DNA of 64,000 nt from Roseibium aggregatum IAM 12614 (GCF_000168975.1 NZ_AAUW01000002.1:62001-126000), one strand, 5' to 3'. Shown: positions 17,295 through 27,391, counted from the first letter of the stretch. The notes: generated by a model from the sequence alone, not told the origin. A program made the numbers and translations.

Positions 17295-18161
17295 ATGAAT
17301 GACGCCTCGCCCGATCCTGACAAGGACCCCAACCTCGCTTCCGCCGAAATCCTTGCCCCGCCTCAGTCCATCGACGCGTTTTTCGCCCGTCTCGGCAGCA
17401 CTGCGGACAGACTGCCCAAACGTCTGAAACAATTCGCGAACTACATTGCAGCCAATCCAGACAAGGTGGCGGTTTCCACCGTTGCCGAACTTGCCGAGGG
17501 CGCTGATGTGCAACCGTCCGCGGTGATGCGTTTCTGCCAGGAAATGGGTTTTTCCGGTTTTTCGCAAATGCAGAAGCTGTTCCGCTCCGATTATTCGCAG
17601 AAGTGGCCGGACTACGCCACCCGCCTCGCCAAATTGCGCGAACACGGCACTGAGTCCCCCTCCGCCCTTCTGGCTGAATTCGTCGAGGTTGGCCGGGCGT
17701 CCCTGGAAAACCTGCTGACAACCGTCGACCCCATCGCCCTTCAACAGGCGGTCGATGTGCTGGCCCGCGCCGAGACAATTCACATGATCGGCTTCCGCAG
17801 GGCCTTCCCGGTCACGTCCTATCTCGCTTATGCCTTCGAAAAGATGGACGTTCCCGCCGTTCTCCATTCCGGCATCGCCAACATAAACATGGAACACCTG
17901 ATCCGGCCGAACGATGCCGTGATCGCGGTGACGTTTGCGCCTTACACCGAAATGACCATCGACATGGCCACCAAGGCCCGTGCCAGCGGCGCCGATATTG
18001 TCGCCATCACGGATGTGGTCACCAGCCCGCTCGCGCGCCTCAAGGCGATTCAGCTTCTGGTCTCTGAACTGGACGTCGGCGCCTTCCGGGCCCTGTCCGC
18101 AAGTCTCTCTCTGGCCATTGCTCTCGCGGTTTCCGTCGGGGCGCAGAGGAACCGGATGTGA
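17295..18161 (+). CDS. iolR: RpiR/MurR-family transcriptional regulator, probable inositol regulator
   Basis: A 288-residue regulator with an N-terminal HTH_6 domain near residues 30-105 (LPKRLKQFANYIAANPDKVA, PSAVMRFCQEMGFSGF) and a C-terminal SIS sugar-phosphate-binding domain near 130-280 (IHMIGFRRAFPVTSYLAYA, IAVTFAPYTEMT, IVAITDVVTSPLA). It stands between iolG and the inositol transporter genes, with a GGAA-N6-TTCC-type site on each side. The effector would be an inositol catabolite. AAGAAGAAG precedes the ATG. The role as IolR is inferred from context and matching sites. Confidence 0.88.
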   Translation: MNDASPDPDKDPNLASAEILAPPQSIDAFFARLGSTADRLPKRLKQFANYIAANPDKVAVSTVAELAEGADVQPSAVMRFCQEMGFSGFSQMQKLFRSDYSQKWPDYATRLAKLREHGTESPSALLAEFVEVGRASLENLLTTVDPIALQQAVDVLARAETIHMIGFRRAFPVTSYLAYAFEKMDVPAVLHSGIANINMEHLIRPNDAVIAVTFAPYTEMTIDMATKARASGADIVAITDVVTSPLARLKAIQLLVSELDVGAFRALSASLSLAIALAVSVGAQRNRM

Positions 18162-18198
18162 GATTTATGGAAAAAATCTGTTGCGCTCAGATCAAAAT

Positions 18199-18212
18199 GG
18201 AATTTATATTCC
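18199..18212. promoter_or_regulatory. IolR-type operator GGAA-N6-TTCC upstream of the transporter operon
   Basis: GGAATTTATATTCC is a near-perfect dyad that matches GGAA-N6-TTCC exactly. It lies 95 bp upstream of the binding-protein start, right after the regulator gene, where it would repress the long transporter and catabolic operon. Confidence 0.7.
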
Positions 18213-18306
18213 AAATGCGGCGACGGACAGCCGGAGCCGCCACAGACTTCTGATGACGCGGGTGGGATTGTTTGAGGCCCGCGGTCCACGTTCTGGGAGG
18301 AACACC

Positions 18307-19248
18307 ATGAAGAAGACACTTATCGCGATGGCGGCTGCCGCCGTTGCCTTCACCGGGCTTGCCGCTCCGGCTTCCGCTGACGGAGAACGTTTCGTTCTGG
18401 TCAGCCATGCGCCGGACAGCGACAGCTGGTGGAACACGATCAAGAACGCCATTGCCGTTGCCGGCGACCAGATGGGCGTCGAAGTGGAATACCGCAACCC
18501 GCCGACGGGTGACCTTGCCGACATGGCCCGCATCATCGAGCAGGCGGCTGCGTCCAACCCGAACGGCATCATCGCGACGATCGCCGACTACGACGTTCTG
18601 AGCGGCCCGCTGTCCAATGCGGTTGCCAAGGGCATTCCGGTCATCACCATCAACTCCGGCACCGAAGAGCAGTCCAAGGAAATCGGCGCTCTGATGCATG
18701 TCGGCCAGCCGGAATACGATGCCGGCAAGGGAGCAGGCGAAAAGGCCAAGGCGGCCGGCGTCACCAGCTTCCTTTGCGTGAACCACTACATCACCAACCC
18801 GGCGTCGGTTGAACGGTGCCAGGGCTATGCCGACGCACTGGGCGTCGAACTCGGCAACCAGATGATCGACAGCGGCCAGGACCCGGCTGAAATCAAGTCC
18901 AAGGTCATGGCCTATCTGCAGGGCAACCCGGACACCAACGGCATCCTGACCCTCGGGCCGACCTCCGCCCACCCGACACTGGCAGCGCTGGAAGACATGG
19001 GCAAATCCGGCACCATCCACTTCGGCACCTTCGACATTTCCGGCGAAATCGCTGAAGCCATCAAGGGTGACGTGATTGCCTTTGCCATCGACCAGCAGCC
19101 TTACCTGCAGGGCTACCTGCCGGTCGTCATCCTGACGAACCTGGCGCGTTACGGCGTGGTTCCGGGCAACTCCATCAACTCCGGTCCGGGTTTCGTGACC
19201 AAGGGCAACATTGCCCTGGTGGAAAAATACGCCGGCGAATACCGCTAA
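18307..19248 (+). CDS. ibpA: Inositol ABC transporter, periplasmic binding protein
   Basis: A 313-residue periplasmic binding protein of the ribose/CUT2 type. Residues 1-24 are a signal peptide (MKKTLIAMAAAAVAFTGLAA, cleavage after ASA). The mature part shows FVLVSHAPDSDSWWNTIKNA, IIATIADYDVL and IPVITINSG, typical of peripla_BP_4 proteins. An internal start is chosen although the frame is open far upstream, because CTGGGAGGAA lies just before ATG 18307. Its place in an iol operon makes inositol the likely ligand; other cyclic or hexose sugars are possible. Confidence 0.9.
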   Translation: MKKTLIAMAAAAVAFTGLAAPASADGERFVLVSHAPDSDSWWNTIKNAIAVAGDQMGVEVEYRNPPTGDLADMARIIEQAAASNPNGIIATIADYDVLSGPLSNAVAKGIPVITINSGTEEQSKEIGALMHVGQPEYDAGKGAGEKAKAAGVTSFLCVNHYITNPASVERCQGYADALGVELGNQMIDSGQDPAEIKSKVMAYLQGNPDTNGILTLGPTSAHPTLAALEDMGKSGTIHFGTFDISGEIAEAIKGDVIAFAIDQQPYLQGYLPVVILTNLARYGVVPGNSINSGPGFVTKGNIALVEKYAGEYR

Positions 19249-19276
19249 GGTGACCGGCCGCCACGTGCGGCCCAGC

Positions 19277-19299
19277 GGAGAGGCGGCTTCCGCCTCTCC
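19277..19299 (+). terminator. Strong stem-loop between binding-protein and permease genes
   Basis: GGAGAGGCGG (19277-19286) and CCGCCTCTCC (19290-19299) form a perfect 10-bp stem with a 3-base loop. It lies within a 168-bp gap and has no T-run, so it more likely stabilises the upstream mRNA than fully terminates. Confidence 0.6.
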
Positions 19300-19416
19300 A
19301 ATGCAACAGACACACCCGCGCACCCCGAAGGGGACGCGCTGAATTCCAGAACACTGTTCTGCGGCCGGGCCGCATACTGGACGCGGCCGGCCACCCCGGC
19401 ACGCAGGAGGAGACCT

Positions 19417-20544
19417 ATGGCTGAGACACAATCGGCAGCCGCCCCTCAGAAAGACGAGCGCATCCGCGAAATGTCGCCCATGCGCAAAGCCCTGATCCGC
19501 CCGGAACTGGGCGCGATCTGCGGCACCATCCTCGTTTTCATGTTCTTTCTCGGCATCGCCAGCGACAGCGGCATGTTCGCCCCCGAAGGCATCATCAACT
19601 GGGGCACAGTCTCTGCCCAGTTCGCCATCATCGCCGTCGGCGCCTGCCTCCTGATGATCGCAGGCGAGTTCGACCTCTCCGTCGGCTCCATGATCGGCTT
19701 TTCCGGCATCATCATCGCACTCATCACCGTGCAATGGGGGTTTCCGGCCTGGTTCGGCATCCTGGTCGCTTTCGCCATGGCACTGGCCATCGGCGCGCTC
19801 AACGGTTACCTCGTCATCAAGACCGGCCTGCCCTCCTTCATCGTCACCCTCGCCTTTCTCTACATTCTGCGCGGCCTGACGATCTTCATTTCCATCGCCA
19901 CCACCCGCAAGACCATCATCGGCGGTGTGCGTGAAGCGGCAGAGGGCGATCCGATTGCCTGGATCTTTGGCGGCAAGGTCTTTTCCGGCCTGTTTGTCTG
20001 GCTGGCCGATCTCGGCATCGTCGGCAAGTTCGTAGCCGGCCCGAAAGCCGGCCAGCCGGTGGTCGAAGGCATTCCGATGCTGATGATCTGGGCACTCATC
20101 CTGATCGTGTTCGGCCACATCCTTCTCACCCGCACCCGCTTCGGCAACTGGATCTTCGCCGCCGGCGGCGACACCCAGGCCGCGCGCTACGTCGGCGTGC
20201 CGGTGAACCGGGTCAAGATCCTGATGTTCATGTTCTCAGCCTTCTGCGCCACCATTTTCGCCACCTGCCAGGTGATGGAATTCGGCTCAGCCGCAGCCGA
20301 CCGCGGCCTGTTGAAGGAATTCGAAGCCATCATTTCCGTGGTCATCGGCGGTGCGCTTCTCACCGGCGGCTACGGCTCGGTGGTTGGCGCAGCGCTCGGC
20401 GCGCTGATCTTCGGCGTCGTCCAGCAGGGCCTTTTCTTCGCCGGGGTCGAAAGCTCTCTCTTCCGGGTTTTCCTCGGTGTCATCCTGCTGCTCGCGGTGA
20501 TCCTCAACACCTACATCCGCCGCATGATCACGGGGGAAAGATAA
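19417..20544 (+). CDS. iatP: Inositol ABC transporter, permease (CUT2/RbsC family)
   Basis: A 375-residue integral membrane protein with about 9-10 hydrophobic spans. Signature stretches are [38 protein letters not shown] (as two blocks near residue 130) and [19 protein letters not shown], all typical of RbsC-type permeases. CAGGAGGAGA precedes the start. It is followed 1 base later by the ATPase gene. An insertion-like stretch near residues 170-210 is usual for the fructose/inositol branch of the family. Confidence 0.92.
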   Translation: MAETQSAAAPQKDERIREMSPMRKALIRPELGAICGTILVFMFFLGIASDSGMFAPEGIINWGTVSAQFAIIAVGACLLMIAGEFDLSVGSMIGFSGIIIALITVQWGFPAWFGILVAFAMALAIGALNGYLVIKTGLPSFIVTLAFLYILRGLTIFISIATTRKTIIGGVREAAEGDPIAWIFGGKVFSGLFVWLADLGIVGKFVAGPKAGQPVVEGIPMLMIWALILIVFGHILLTRTRFGNWIFAAGGDTQAARYVGVPVNRVKILMFMFSAFCATIFATCQVMEFGSAAADRGLLKEFEAIISVVIGGALLTGGYGSVVGAALGALIFGVVQQGLFFAGVESSLFRVFLGVILLLAVILNTYIRRMITGER

Positions 20545-20545
20545 G

Positions 20546-21325
20546 ATGTCCGACAATCTGATCGAACTCGTCGATATCGAGAAACACTTCGGCCCGGTGA
20601 TCGCCCTGAACGGTGTCTCCGTTTCCGTGAAGGCAGGCGAATGCCACTGCCTTCTAGGCGACAATGGCGCGGGCAAGTCCACCTTCATCAAGACCATGTC
20701 CGGCGTCCACAAGCCGACCAGGGGCAAGATCCTGATGGAAGGCAAGGAAGTCAGCTTCGACAGCCCGCGCGATGCCATGGAAGCCGGCATCGCGACGGTC
20801 TATCAGGACCTGGCGATGATCCCGTTGATGTCGGTTACCCGGAACTTCTGGATGGGCCGTGAACCGCAGAAGCGCTTCGGCCCGTTCAAGTTCTTCGATT
20901 TTTCCCAGGCCAATGAGGTCACCATGACCGAAATGGCCAAGATGGGCATTCACCTCCGCTCGCCGGACCAGGCGGTTGGCACCCTCTCCGGCGGTGAACG
21001 CCAGACAGTGGCGATTTCCCGCGCCGTCTTCTTCGGTGCCAAGGTGCTGATCCTGGACGAGCCGACGTCGGCCTTGGGTGTGCGCCAGACCTCCAACGTT
21101 CTGGCGACCATCGACAAGGTCCGCCAGAAAGGCATCGGCGTTGTCTTCATCACCCACAACGTGCGCCATGCCATGGCTGTGGGCGACAGGTTCACGGTGC
21201 TCAACCGCGGCAAGACACTTGGCACCGCAGAGCGCGGGGACATAAAAGCGGAAGAACTTCAGGACCTGATGGCCGGTGGCCAGGAACTGGCGGAACTGGA
21301 AGGTTCGCTCGGCGGCACCATCTGA
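20546..21325 (+). CDS. iatA: Inositol ABC transporter, ATP-binding protein with a single nucleotide-binding domain
   Basis: A 259-residue ATPase with Walker [10 protein letters not shown] near residues 38-46, signature LSGGERQ, and Walker [12 protein letters not shown]. Many CUT2 ATPases (RbsA, XylG) are about 500 residues with two domains. This one has a single domain like the fructose FrcA type, and would act as a homodimer. It is coupled to the permease gene and its tail overlaps the long open frame of iolC, whose real start is downstream. Confidence 0.92.
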   Translation: MSDNLIELVDIEKHFGPVIALNGVSVSVKAGECHCLLGDNGAGKSTFIKTMSGVHKPTRGKILMEGKEVSFDSPRDAMEAGIATVYQDLAMIPLMSVTRNFWMGREPQKRFGPFKFFDFSQANEVTMTEMAKMGIHLRSPDQAVGTLSGGERQTVAISRAVFFGAKVLILDEPTSALGVRQTSNVLATIDKVRQKGIGVVFITHNVRHAMAVGDRFTVLNRGKTLGTAERGDIKAEELQDLMAGGQELAELEGSLGGTI

Positions 21326-21353
21326 CGGGCTGAATGAAAAACGGAATGTGCAC

Positions 21354-23312
21354 GTGAAGAAACTCGATGTCATCACGATAGGCCGCTCGTCGGTCGACCT
21401 TTACGGAGCCCAGGCGGGCGGCCGTCTGGAGGACATGGCGTCCTTCAACAAGTATATCGGCGGCTCGCCCACCAACATGGCCTGCGGCACCGCGCGGCTC
21501 GGCCTGAAGTCCGCTTTGATCACCCGTGTCGGCGACGAGCACATGGGCCGTTTCATCCGTGAGGAACTGGAACGGCACGGCGTCGACACACAAGGCGTGA
21601 TCACCGACAAGGAGCGGCTGACCGCCCTCGTCCTGCTTGGCATCCGCGACCAGGAACAGTTCCCGCTGATTTTCTACCGCGAGAATTGTGCCGACATGGC
21701 GCTCGTCGAAGATGACATCGACCCCGCATTCATCGCCTCGGCCAAGGCCGTGGTGGCAACGGGCACGCACCTGAGCCACCCGCAGACGGAAGCCGCTGTT
21801 CTGAAAGCCCTGAGGCTTGCCCGCGAAAGCGGCAGCCGCACAGCGCTCGACATCGACTACCGCCCCAACCTGTGGGGCCTGTCCGGTCATGGGGACGGCG
21901 AGAACCGCTTCATCGCCTCCGACAAGGTCACCGAGAAGCTGCAATCGACGTTGCAGCTGTTCGACCTGATCGTCGGCACGGAAGAAGAGTTCCACATCGC
22001 CGGAGGCACCACCGATACAGTCGAGGCGCTGCGCAATGTGCGCAAGGTCTCCGATGCGACGCTGGTCTGCAAGCGTGGACCGATGGGCGCGACCGCCTTT
22101 AAAGGCACGATTCCCGACAGCCTCGACGACGGCATTTCCGGCCCCGGGTTTCCGATCGAGGTCTTCAACGTTCTGGGGGCCGGTGACGGCTTCATGTCCG
22201 GCCTGCTGAAAGGCTGGATCACCGGTGAAGACTGGGTCACGGCCCTGACTTATGCCAACGCCTGCGGTGCCTTTGCGGTGTCCCGGCACGGCTGCACGCC
22301 TGCCTATCCGAGCTGGGAGGAACTGCAGTTCTTCCTGAAACGGGGCGTGAAGGACAAGGCCTTGCGCAAGGATCCGGAACTGGAGCAGATCCACTGGTCC
22401 ACCAACCGGCACCGGCTGCACGGCGGCGACTGGTCGACCATGCGTGTCTTTGCCTTCGATCACCGCATCCAGCTGGAACAGATGGCCGATGCGGCCAATG
22501 CCGGTCACGAGCGGATCGGATCGTTCAAGAAACTCTGCCTCGACGCGGCCCTTGCGGTTGCGGACGGCCAGCCGGGCTATGGCATCCTGTGCGACAGCCG
22601 GCACGGCCGCGAGGCGCTCTATCGGGCCGCCGGAACCGGGCTTTGGATCGGTCATCCGGTGGAGTGGCCTGCCTCCCGGCCACTGACCCTGGAACCGGAA
22701 ATCGGTCCGGATTTCGGCGGCCTGGCCGAATGGCCGGCAGAGCACGTGGTCAAGGTGCTCTGCTTCTATCATCCGCACGACACCGACGCGATGAAGGCCG
22801 AGCAGGAAGATGTCCTGAAGCGGCTGTTTGCCGCCTGCCGCCGCAACCGGCTGGAAATGCTGCTGGAGGTCATCCCCTCCAAGGTCGGCCCGGTGGATGC
22901 GGATACGACCGCGGACATCATCCGCCGCTTCTATGACATCGGCATCTACCCGGACTGGTGGAAACTGGAACCGATGACATCCGCAGAGGCCTGGGCGAAA
23001 GCCTGTGCGGCAATTTCCGACAACGACCCCCACACCCGCGGTATCGTGGTGCTCGGTCTCGATGCGCCGGAAGACGAACTCGCCGCCAGTTTTGCCGAGG
23101 CGGCCCGCTTCCCGTTGGTGAAGGGCTTTGCCGTCGGCCGGACGATTTTTGCCGAAGCCGCCCGGAAATGGCTGGCAGGAGAATTGACAGACAAAGCGGC
23201 CATCGCCGACATGGTGAGCCGCTTCGACCGCCTGTGCCGCATCTGGGACACCGCCCGCGCAGAAGCCGGACTTGAGGCGAACGAAAACGAACTTCGAGGA
23301 ATTTCCGCATGA
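21354..23312 (+). CDS. iolC: 5-dehydro-2-deoxygluconokinase fused to a DUF2090 aldolase-like domain
   Basis: A 652-residue fusion. Residues 1-330 are a PfkB/ribokinase fold (TIGRSSVDLYGAQAGGRLED, IGGSPTNMACG, the anion-hole FNVLGAGDGFMSG) that phosphorylates 5-dehydro-2-deoxygluconate. Residues about 340-650 are DUF2090, a TIM-barrel domain resembling class I aldolases (RVFAFDHRIQLEQM, YGILCDSRHGREAL, WWKLEPM). The fused domain could supply the IolJ aldolase step, which has no separate gene here. GTG at 21354 is chosen over GTG 21348 because GGA lies 8 bases upstream. The stop overlaps the iolD start (ATGA). Confidence 0.93.
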   Translation: MKKLDVITIGRSSVDLYGAQAGGRLEDMASFNKYIGGSPTNMACGTARLGLKSALITRVGDEHMGRFIREELERHGVDTQGVITDKERLTALVLLGIRDQEQFPLIFYRENCADMALVEDDIDPAFIASAKAVVATGTHLSHPQTEAAVLKALRLARESGSRTALDIDYRPNLWGLSGHGDGENRFIASDKVTEKLQSTLQLFDLIVGTEEEFHIAGGTTDTVEALRNVRKVSDATLVCKRGPMGATAFKGTIPDSLDDGISGPGFPIEVFNVLGAGDGFMSGLLKGWITGEDWVTALTYANACGAFAVSRHGCTPAYPSWEELQFFLKRGVKDKALRKDPELEQIHWSTNRHRLHGGDWSTMRVFAFDHRIQLEQMADAANAGHERIGSFKKLCLDAALAVADGQPGYGILCDSRHGREALYRAAGTGLWIGHPVEWPASRPLTLEPEIGPDFGGLAEWPAEHVVKVLCFYHPHDTDAMKAEQEDVLKRLFAACRRNRLEMLLEVIPSKVGPVDADTTADIIRRFYDIGIYPDWWKLEPMTSAEAWAKACAAISDNDPHTRGIVVLGLDAPEDELAASFAEAARFPLVKGFAVGRTIFAEAARKWLAGELTDKAAIADMVSRFDRLCRIWDTARAEAGLEANENELRGISA

Positions 23313-25150
23313 GTACGATCCGTCTGACAGCCGCCCAGGCGATGGTCCGTTATCTTTCGGCGCAAATGACCGAGGACGGCGAGCGTTTTATCGATGGTGT
23401 CTGGGCGATCTTCGGCCACGGCAATGTCGCCGGTCTGGGCGAGGCACTGGAGCAGGCCGGCAACGCCCTGCCGACCTGGCGCGGCCAGAACGAACAGACG
23501 ATGGCGCACACCGCCATCGCCTATGCCAAGGCCAAGAAGCGCACACGCGCAATGGCCGTAACCTCTTCCATCGGCCCCGGCGCCACCAACATGGTGACCG
23601 CCGCCGCCCTTGCCCATGTCAACCGCCTGCCCGTGCTGCTGATTCCGGGCGATGTGTTCGCCAATCGCGCGCCGGACCCGGTACTGCAGCAGGTGGAGGA
23701 CTTCGACGACGGCACGGTTTCGGCCAATGACTGCTTCCGTCCCGTCGCTCGCTATTTCGACCGGATCAGCCGCCCCGAACATCTGCTGACGGCACTGCCC
23801 CGGGCCTTCCGCGTAATGACCGACCCGGCCAACTGCGGCCCGGTCACCCTCGCCTTTTGCCAGGATACACAGGCAGAAGCGTTCGACTATCCGGCGAGCT
23901 TCTTCGAACCGAAGATCTGGCGCATTCGCAGGCCGGAACCGGACAGCCGGGACGTTGCCGATATCACCGCACTCATCAAGGCTGCGAAAAACCCGGTCCT
24001 CGTCTGCGGTGGCGGCGTGATCTATTCACAGGCCGAAGAGACCCTTGGCGAATTCGCCACGAAACACGGCATTCCGGTGATCGAGACCCAGGCCGGCAAA
24101 TCGGCGCTGGCCCAGTCGCACCCGATGAACTTCGGCACTGCCGGTGTCGATGGTTCGGCCTGTGCCAACGATATTGCTGAAACCGCCGATCTCGTCATTG
24201 GTGTCGGTACCCGTTTCCAGGACTTCACCACAGGCTCCTGGGCGCTTTTCAAGGCGCCCGGCCGAAAGCTGGTATCGATCAACGTGCAGAGCTACGACGC
24301 GCTGAAGCACGGCGCCATGGGCCTGGTCAGCGACGCGAAAGTGGCCCTGGAGAAGATCTCCGCCGCGCTTGGCGACGACAAGAAGTCCGCCTTCGATCCG
24401 CAGTCCCGTCTCGACTGGCTGTCCAGGGTCGACGCCCATTGCAGCGCCCGCACCAACGTACCCGCAGACTACCTGCCGCTGGATGCGGAAGTGATCGGCG
24501 CGGTTCAGCGGACCTCTTCGGAAAAGACCATCGCCATGTGCGCTGCCGGCACCATGCCCGGCGCGCTGAAGCTCCTGTGGCAGGCGCCGCAGGGTGGCTA
24601 TCACATGGAATACGGCTATTCCTGCATGGGCTACGAGATTGCAGGCGCCATGGGCGTCAAACTGGCCCAGCCGGAGCGGGACGTCGTCTGTTTCCTCGGT
24701 GACGGCTCCTACATGATGGCCAATTCGGAGCTGGCGACCGCCGTCATGCGGCGGGTGCCGTTCACCGTGGTCCTGACCGACAACCGTGGTTACGGCTGCA
24801 TCAACCGGCTGCAGATGGGCACCGGCGGCAACCAGTTCAACAACCTCTATCAGTCCTGCAACGTCGAGGCCCAGCCGGACATCGACTTTGTCGCCCATGC
24901 GGCCGCCATGGGCGCTCATGCTGTGAAGGCAAAGGACATCGCCGACCTGGAAGCGCAGATCCTTGCCTCCAAGAACCGGGCCATTCCGACGGTGATCGTC
25001 ATCGACACGGACCCGATGCACGGGCCGGGCGAAAACGGCGGCGGCCACTGGTGGGATGTTGCAGTTCCCGAAGTTTCGCAGCGCGCCGAAGTCAGACAGG
25101 CCCGTGAAGGCTATGTCGACGCGCTGAAACACCAGAACCTGGTCGATTGA
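23309..25150 (+). CDS. iolD: 3D-(3,5/4)-trihydroxycyclohexane-1,2-dione acylhydrolase
   Basis: A 613-residue thiamine-diphosphate enzyme that opens the ring of the diketone to 5-deoxy-glucuronate. An N-terminal Pyr domain ([37 protein letters not shown] in part) is followed by a central domain near 215-350 and the C-terminal PP domain. The ThDP/Mg motif starts [15 protein letters not shown] and continues to the NRGYGCIN region. Length and order are standard for IolD. It is coupled to iolC by a 4-base overlap. The next gene, iolE, is separated by a palindromic repeat. Confidence 0.95.
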   Translation: MSTIRLTAAQAMVRYLSAQMTEDGERFIDGVWAIFGHGNVAGLGEALEQAGNALPTWRGQNEQTMAHTAIAYAKAKKRTRAMAVTSSIGPGATNMVTAAALAHVNRLPVLLIPGDVFANRAPDPVLQQVEDFDDGTVSANDCFRPVARYFDRISRPEHLLTALPRAFRVMTDPANCGPVTLAFCQDTQAEAFDYPASFFEPKIWRIRRPEPDSRDVADITALIKAAKNPVLVCGGGVIYSQAEETLGEFATKHGIPVIETQAGKSALAQSHPMNFGTAGVDGSACANDIAETADLVIGVGTRFQDFTTGSWALFKAPGRKLVSINVQSYDALKHGAMGLVSDAKVALEKISAALGDDKKSAFDPQSRLDWLSRVDAHCSARTNVPADYLPLDAEVIGAVQRTSSEKTIAMCAAGTMPGALKLLWQAPQGGYHMEYGYSCMGYEIAGAMGVKLAQPERDVVCFLGDGSYMMANSELATAVMRRVPFTVVLTDNRGYGCINRLQMGTGGNQFNNLYQSCNVEAQPDIDFVAHAAAMGAHAVKAKDIADLEAQILASKNRAIPTVIVIDTDPMHGPGENGGGHWWDVAVPEVSQRAEVRQAREGYVDALKHQNLVD

Positions 25151-25189
25151 GGGAGAGGCATCGCAGCACACCGACCTCCTTTCCCAAAG

Positions 25190-25296
25190 CCTCATCCTGA
25201 GGAGGACCGTCAGGTCCGTCTCGAAGGATGGGCGGCAAATTCCGAACAAGCGGCCCATCCTTCGAGACAGCGCCAAGGCGCTTCCTCAGGATGAGG
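25190..25296. repeat. Intergenic palindromic element, CCTCAT...ATGAGG family, copy 2, inside the iol operon
   Basis: Ends CCTCATCCTGAGGAGG and CTTCCTCAGGATGAGG are inverted, with an inner stem CGTCTCGAAGGATGGGC / GCCCATCCTTCGAGAC. It sits between iolD and iolE, genes that should be co-transcribed, so it may form an mRNA processing or attenuation structure. Confidence 0.9.
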
Positions 25297-25355
25297 TCGA
25301 GAAAAACACAGATATCGAACCCAACACTCCGCCTCGGCGGACAAGGACAACAGCC

Positions 25356-26252
25356 ATGATCCTTTACGGCACCAACCCGATTGCCTGGGCCAATGATGAC
25401 GACCAGACCCTCGGCGCGCATATTCCAACGGAACAGATCCTGTCCGAAGCCTCCGAAATCGGCTTCGACGGTATTGAGAACGGCCACCGCTGGCCGAACG
25501 ATCCGGAAGAGCTGAAACAGCTCCTCGGCAGCCATGACCTCAAATTCATTTCCGGCTGGTATTCCCTCAACCTGCTGGCCCAGTCGGTCGAGGACGAAAA
25601 GAAGGCGATCCAGCCGCATCTGGACAAGCTGAAGCACAATGGCTGCAAGGTCTGCATTACCTGCGAGACCTCCAACACCATTCAGGGCTCCCAGACCGAC
25701 ATCAACACCAGCCCGGTTCTGACCGCCGACGAGATGAAAGCCTTCGGCGCCAAGATCGAGGAACTTGCGGCCTTCTGCGCTAGCCAGGGCATCGACCTTG
25801 TCTACCACCACCACATGGGCACCGTTGTCGAGACACCGGAAGAAATCGACGCCTTCATGAGTGCCACCGGCCCGGCAACCAAGCTGCTGTTCGATGCCGG
25901 CCACTGCTATTTCGGCAGCAACGGCCAGGATCCGGCACCTGTCCTGGAAAAACACGCTGCCCGCGTGAAACATTTCCATGCCAAGAACGTGCGTCCGGCC
26001 GTGATGAAGGAAATCCGCGAGAACAAGAAGTCCTTCATGGACGGCGTGCGCGCAGGTGTCTTCACCGTGCCGGGCGACGAGGAAGGCGGCGTCGATTTCA
26101 AGCCGCTTCTCAAGATCCTGAAGGATACCGGCTATGAAGGCTGGATCGTCATCGAGGCGGAACAGGACCCGGATGTCCGCAATCCGTTCCAATATCAGAG
26201 CCTCGGCCTCAAGACCCTCAAGCAACTCGCAAAGGAAGTGGATTTGACATGA
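25356..26252 (+). CDS. iolE: Myo-inosose-2 dehydratase
   Basis: A 298-residue TIM-barrel enzyme of the xylose-isomerase-like superfamily that dehydrates 2-keto-myo-inositol to the diketone used by IolD. Typical stretches are [12 protein letters not shown] at the start, [31 protein letters not shown] and [10 protein letters not shown], which supply metal-binding Glu, Asp and His residues. It follows iolD after a repeat-filled gap and overlaps iolB by 4 bases. Confidence 0.94.
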   Translation: MILYGTNPIAWANDDDQTLGAHIPTEQILSEASEIGFDGIENGHRWPNDPEELKQLLGSHDLKFISGWYSLNLLAQSVEDEKKAIQPHLDKLKHNGCKVCITCETSNTIQGSQTDINTSPVLTADEMKAFGAKIEELAAFCASQGIDLVYHHHMGTVVETPEEIDAFMSATGPATKLLFDAGHCYFGSNGQDPAPVLEKHAARVKHFHAKNVRPAVMKEIRENKKSFMDGVRAGVFTVPGDEEGGVDFKPLLKILKDTGYEGWIVIEAEQDPDVRNPFQYQSLGLKTLKQLAKEVDLT

Positions 26253-27052
26253 GCCATCTTCTCGTCAAGCCGTCCGGCACCTCCGGCAAGGTGCACGACA
26301 TCACTCCGGAAAGCGCCAAGTGGGGCTATGTCGGCTTCGGCCTCTACCATCTGGAAGCAGGGCAATCGGCGTCCGAAGAAACCGGTGACAAGGAAGTCAT
26401 CCTTGTCCTCGTGGAAGGCAAGGCCTCGATTTCCGCTGGTGACGAAGACTTTGGTGAACTCGGCGACCGGATGAGTGTGTTCGAGCGCAAGAAGCCGCAT
26501 TGCGTCTATGTGCCCAACGGCAGCAACTGGTCCGCAAAGGCGACAACGGACTGCGTCCTGGCGGTCTGCACTGCCCCCGGCAAGGGCAATTACAAGGCCC
26601 GTGTCATCACCGATATCGGCCAGGTGGAACGCGGCAAGGGCGCCAACACCCGTTATATCCACCCGATCGCGATGGAAGAAAGCGATATCGCCGACAGCCT
26701 GCTGGTAACGGAAGTCTATACGCCCCAGGGCAACTGGTCGTCCTATCCTCCGCACCGGCACGACGAAGACAATTTTCCGGATATGACCTATCTGGAAGAG
26801 ACCTATTACCACCGTCTCAACCCGAAACAGGGGTTCGGCTTCCAGCGCGTCTTCACCGAAGACGGCGAGCTGGACGAGACGATGGCTGTTTCCGATGGCG
26901 ACGTGGTGCTGGTTCCCAAGGGCCACCATCCTTGTGGCGCGCCCTATGGCTACGAGATGTATTATCTCAACGTCATGGCCGGCCCCTTGCGCAAGTGGCG
27001 CTTCCAGAACCACCCGGATCATGACTGGATTGCCCAGCGAGACGCTGGATAG
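26249..27052 (+). CDS. iolB: 5-deoxy-glucuronate isomerase
   Basis: A 267-residue bicupin enzyme that converts 5-deoxy-glucuronate to 5-dehydro-2-deoxygluconate, the substrate of IolC. The cupin metal site is visible in [23 protein letters not shown] (split: [10 protein letters not shown] and LEETYYHRL), and [20 protein letters not shown] near the C-terminus is family-specific. It is the last gene of the operon; two hairpin terminators follow. No iolA/mmsA gene for the final malonate-semialdehyde step lies in the window. Confidence 0.94.
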   Translation: MSHLLVKPSGTSGKVHDITPESAKWGYVGFGLYHLEAGQSASEETGDKEVILVLVEGKASISAGDEDFGELGDRMSVFERKKPHCVYVPNGSNWSAKATTDCVLAVCTAPGKGNYKARVITDIGQVERGKGANTRYIHPIAMEESDIADSLLVTEVYTPQGNWSSYPPHRHDEDNFPDMTYLEETYYHRLNPKQGFGFQRVFTEDGELDETMAVSDGDVVLVPKGHHPCGAPYGYEMYYLNVMAGPLRKWRFQNHPDHDWIAQRDAG

Positions 27053-27120
27053 GTTCAAGTAGCAGGGACTGAGGCGCTTTGCAGCGTGCAGGCAAACCGG
27101 CTTCACGGCGCCTGATCTCT

Positions 27121-27220
27121 ACTTGAGGAAGCGCGTGGGCGCTGCCCCGAAAGATGGACGCAAGTATTGAGCAAGAGGCCCATCCTTCGAGACGGGCTTT
27201 TGGCCCTCCTCAGGATGAGG
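27121..27220. repeat. Palindromic element of the CCTCAT...ATGAGG family, copy 3 (left arm decayed)
   Basis: The right arm, GGCCCATCCTTCGAGACGGG to TCCTCAGGATGAGG, is well kept. The left arm (ACTTGAGGAAGCGC and CCCGAAAGATGG) has several mismatches. It lies between iolB and a convergent chemoreceptor gene. Confidence 0.8.
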
Positions 27221-27248
27221 ATTGCGCAAGGTGAAGACAGGAAAGAAA

Positions 27249-27272
27249 GGCGCTAACGGGCGCCTTCTTTTT
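27249..27272 (+). terminator. Rho-independent-type terminator after the iol operon
   Basis: GGCGC (27249-27253), 6-base loop, GCGCC (27260-27264), then TTCTTTTT. It reads rightward, about 200 bp after the iolB stop. Confidence 0.6.
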
Positions 27273-27348
27273 CCCTCAACCGTCGGCCCCGGACGCAGCG
27301 AAGCGGAGATCCTGGACCGGGGAGCCAAGGTCCGTCTTCAACAAAAAA

Positions 27349-27371
27349 GGGCGCCATACAGGCGCCCTTTT
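27349..27371. terminator. Bidirectional terminator between iolB and the chemoreceptor gene
   Basis: GGGCGCC (27349-27355), loop ATACA, GGCGCCC (27361-27367), followed by TTTT on the right and preceded by a run of six A (27343-27348), so it can act on both strands. It is 21 bp beyond the chemoreceptor stop. Confidence 0.8.
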
Positions 27372-27391
27372 CGTTTTTTGAGACTGCCGTC

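Noticed and set aside
18187-20118. 643-codon open frame on the minus strand
   Set aside because: Opposite the inositol binding protein and permease genes; low-complexity, charged translation without motifs.
20546-21325. Truncation of a two-domain CUT2 ATPase
   Set aside because: The single-domain length is complete at both ends and matches the fructose/inositol branch, so it is not a broken gene.
21201-23033. 610-codon open frame on the minus strand
   Set aside because: Antisense to iolC, which has full kinase and DUF2090 motifs.
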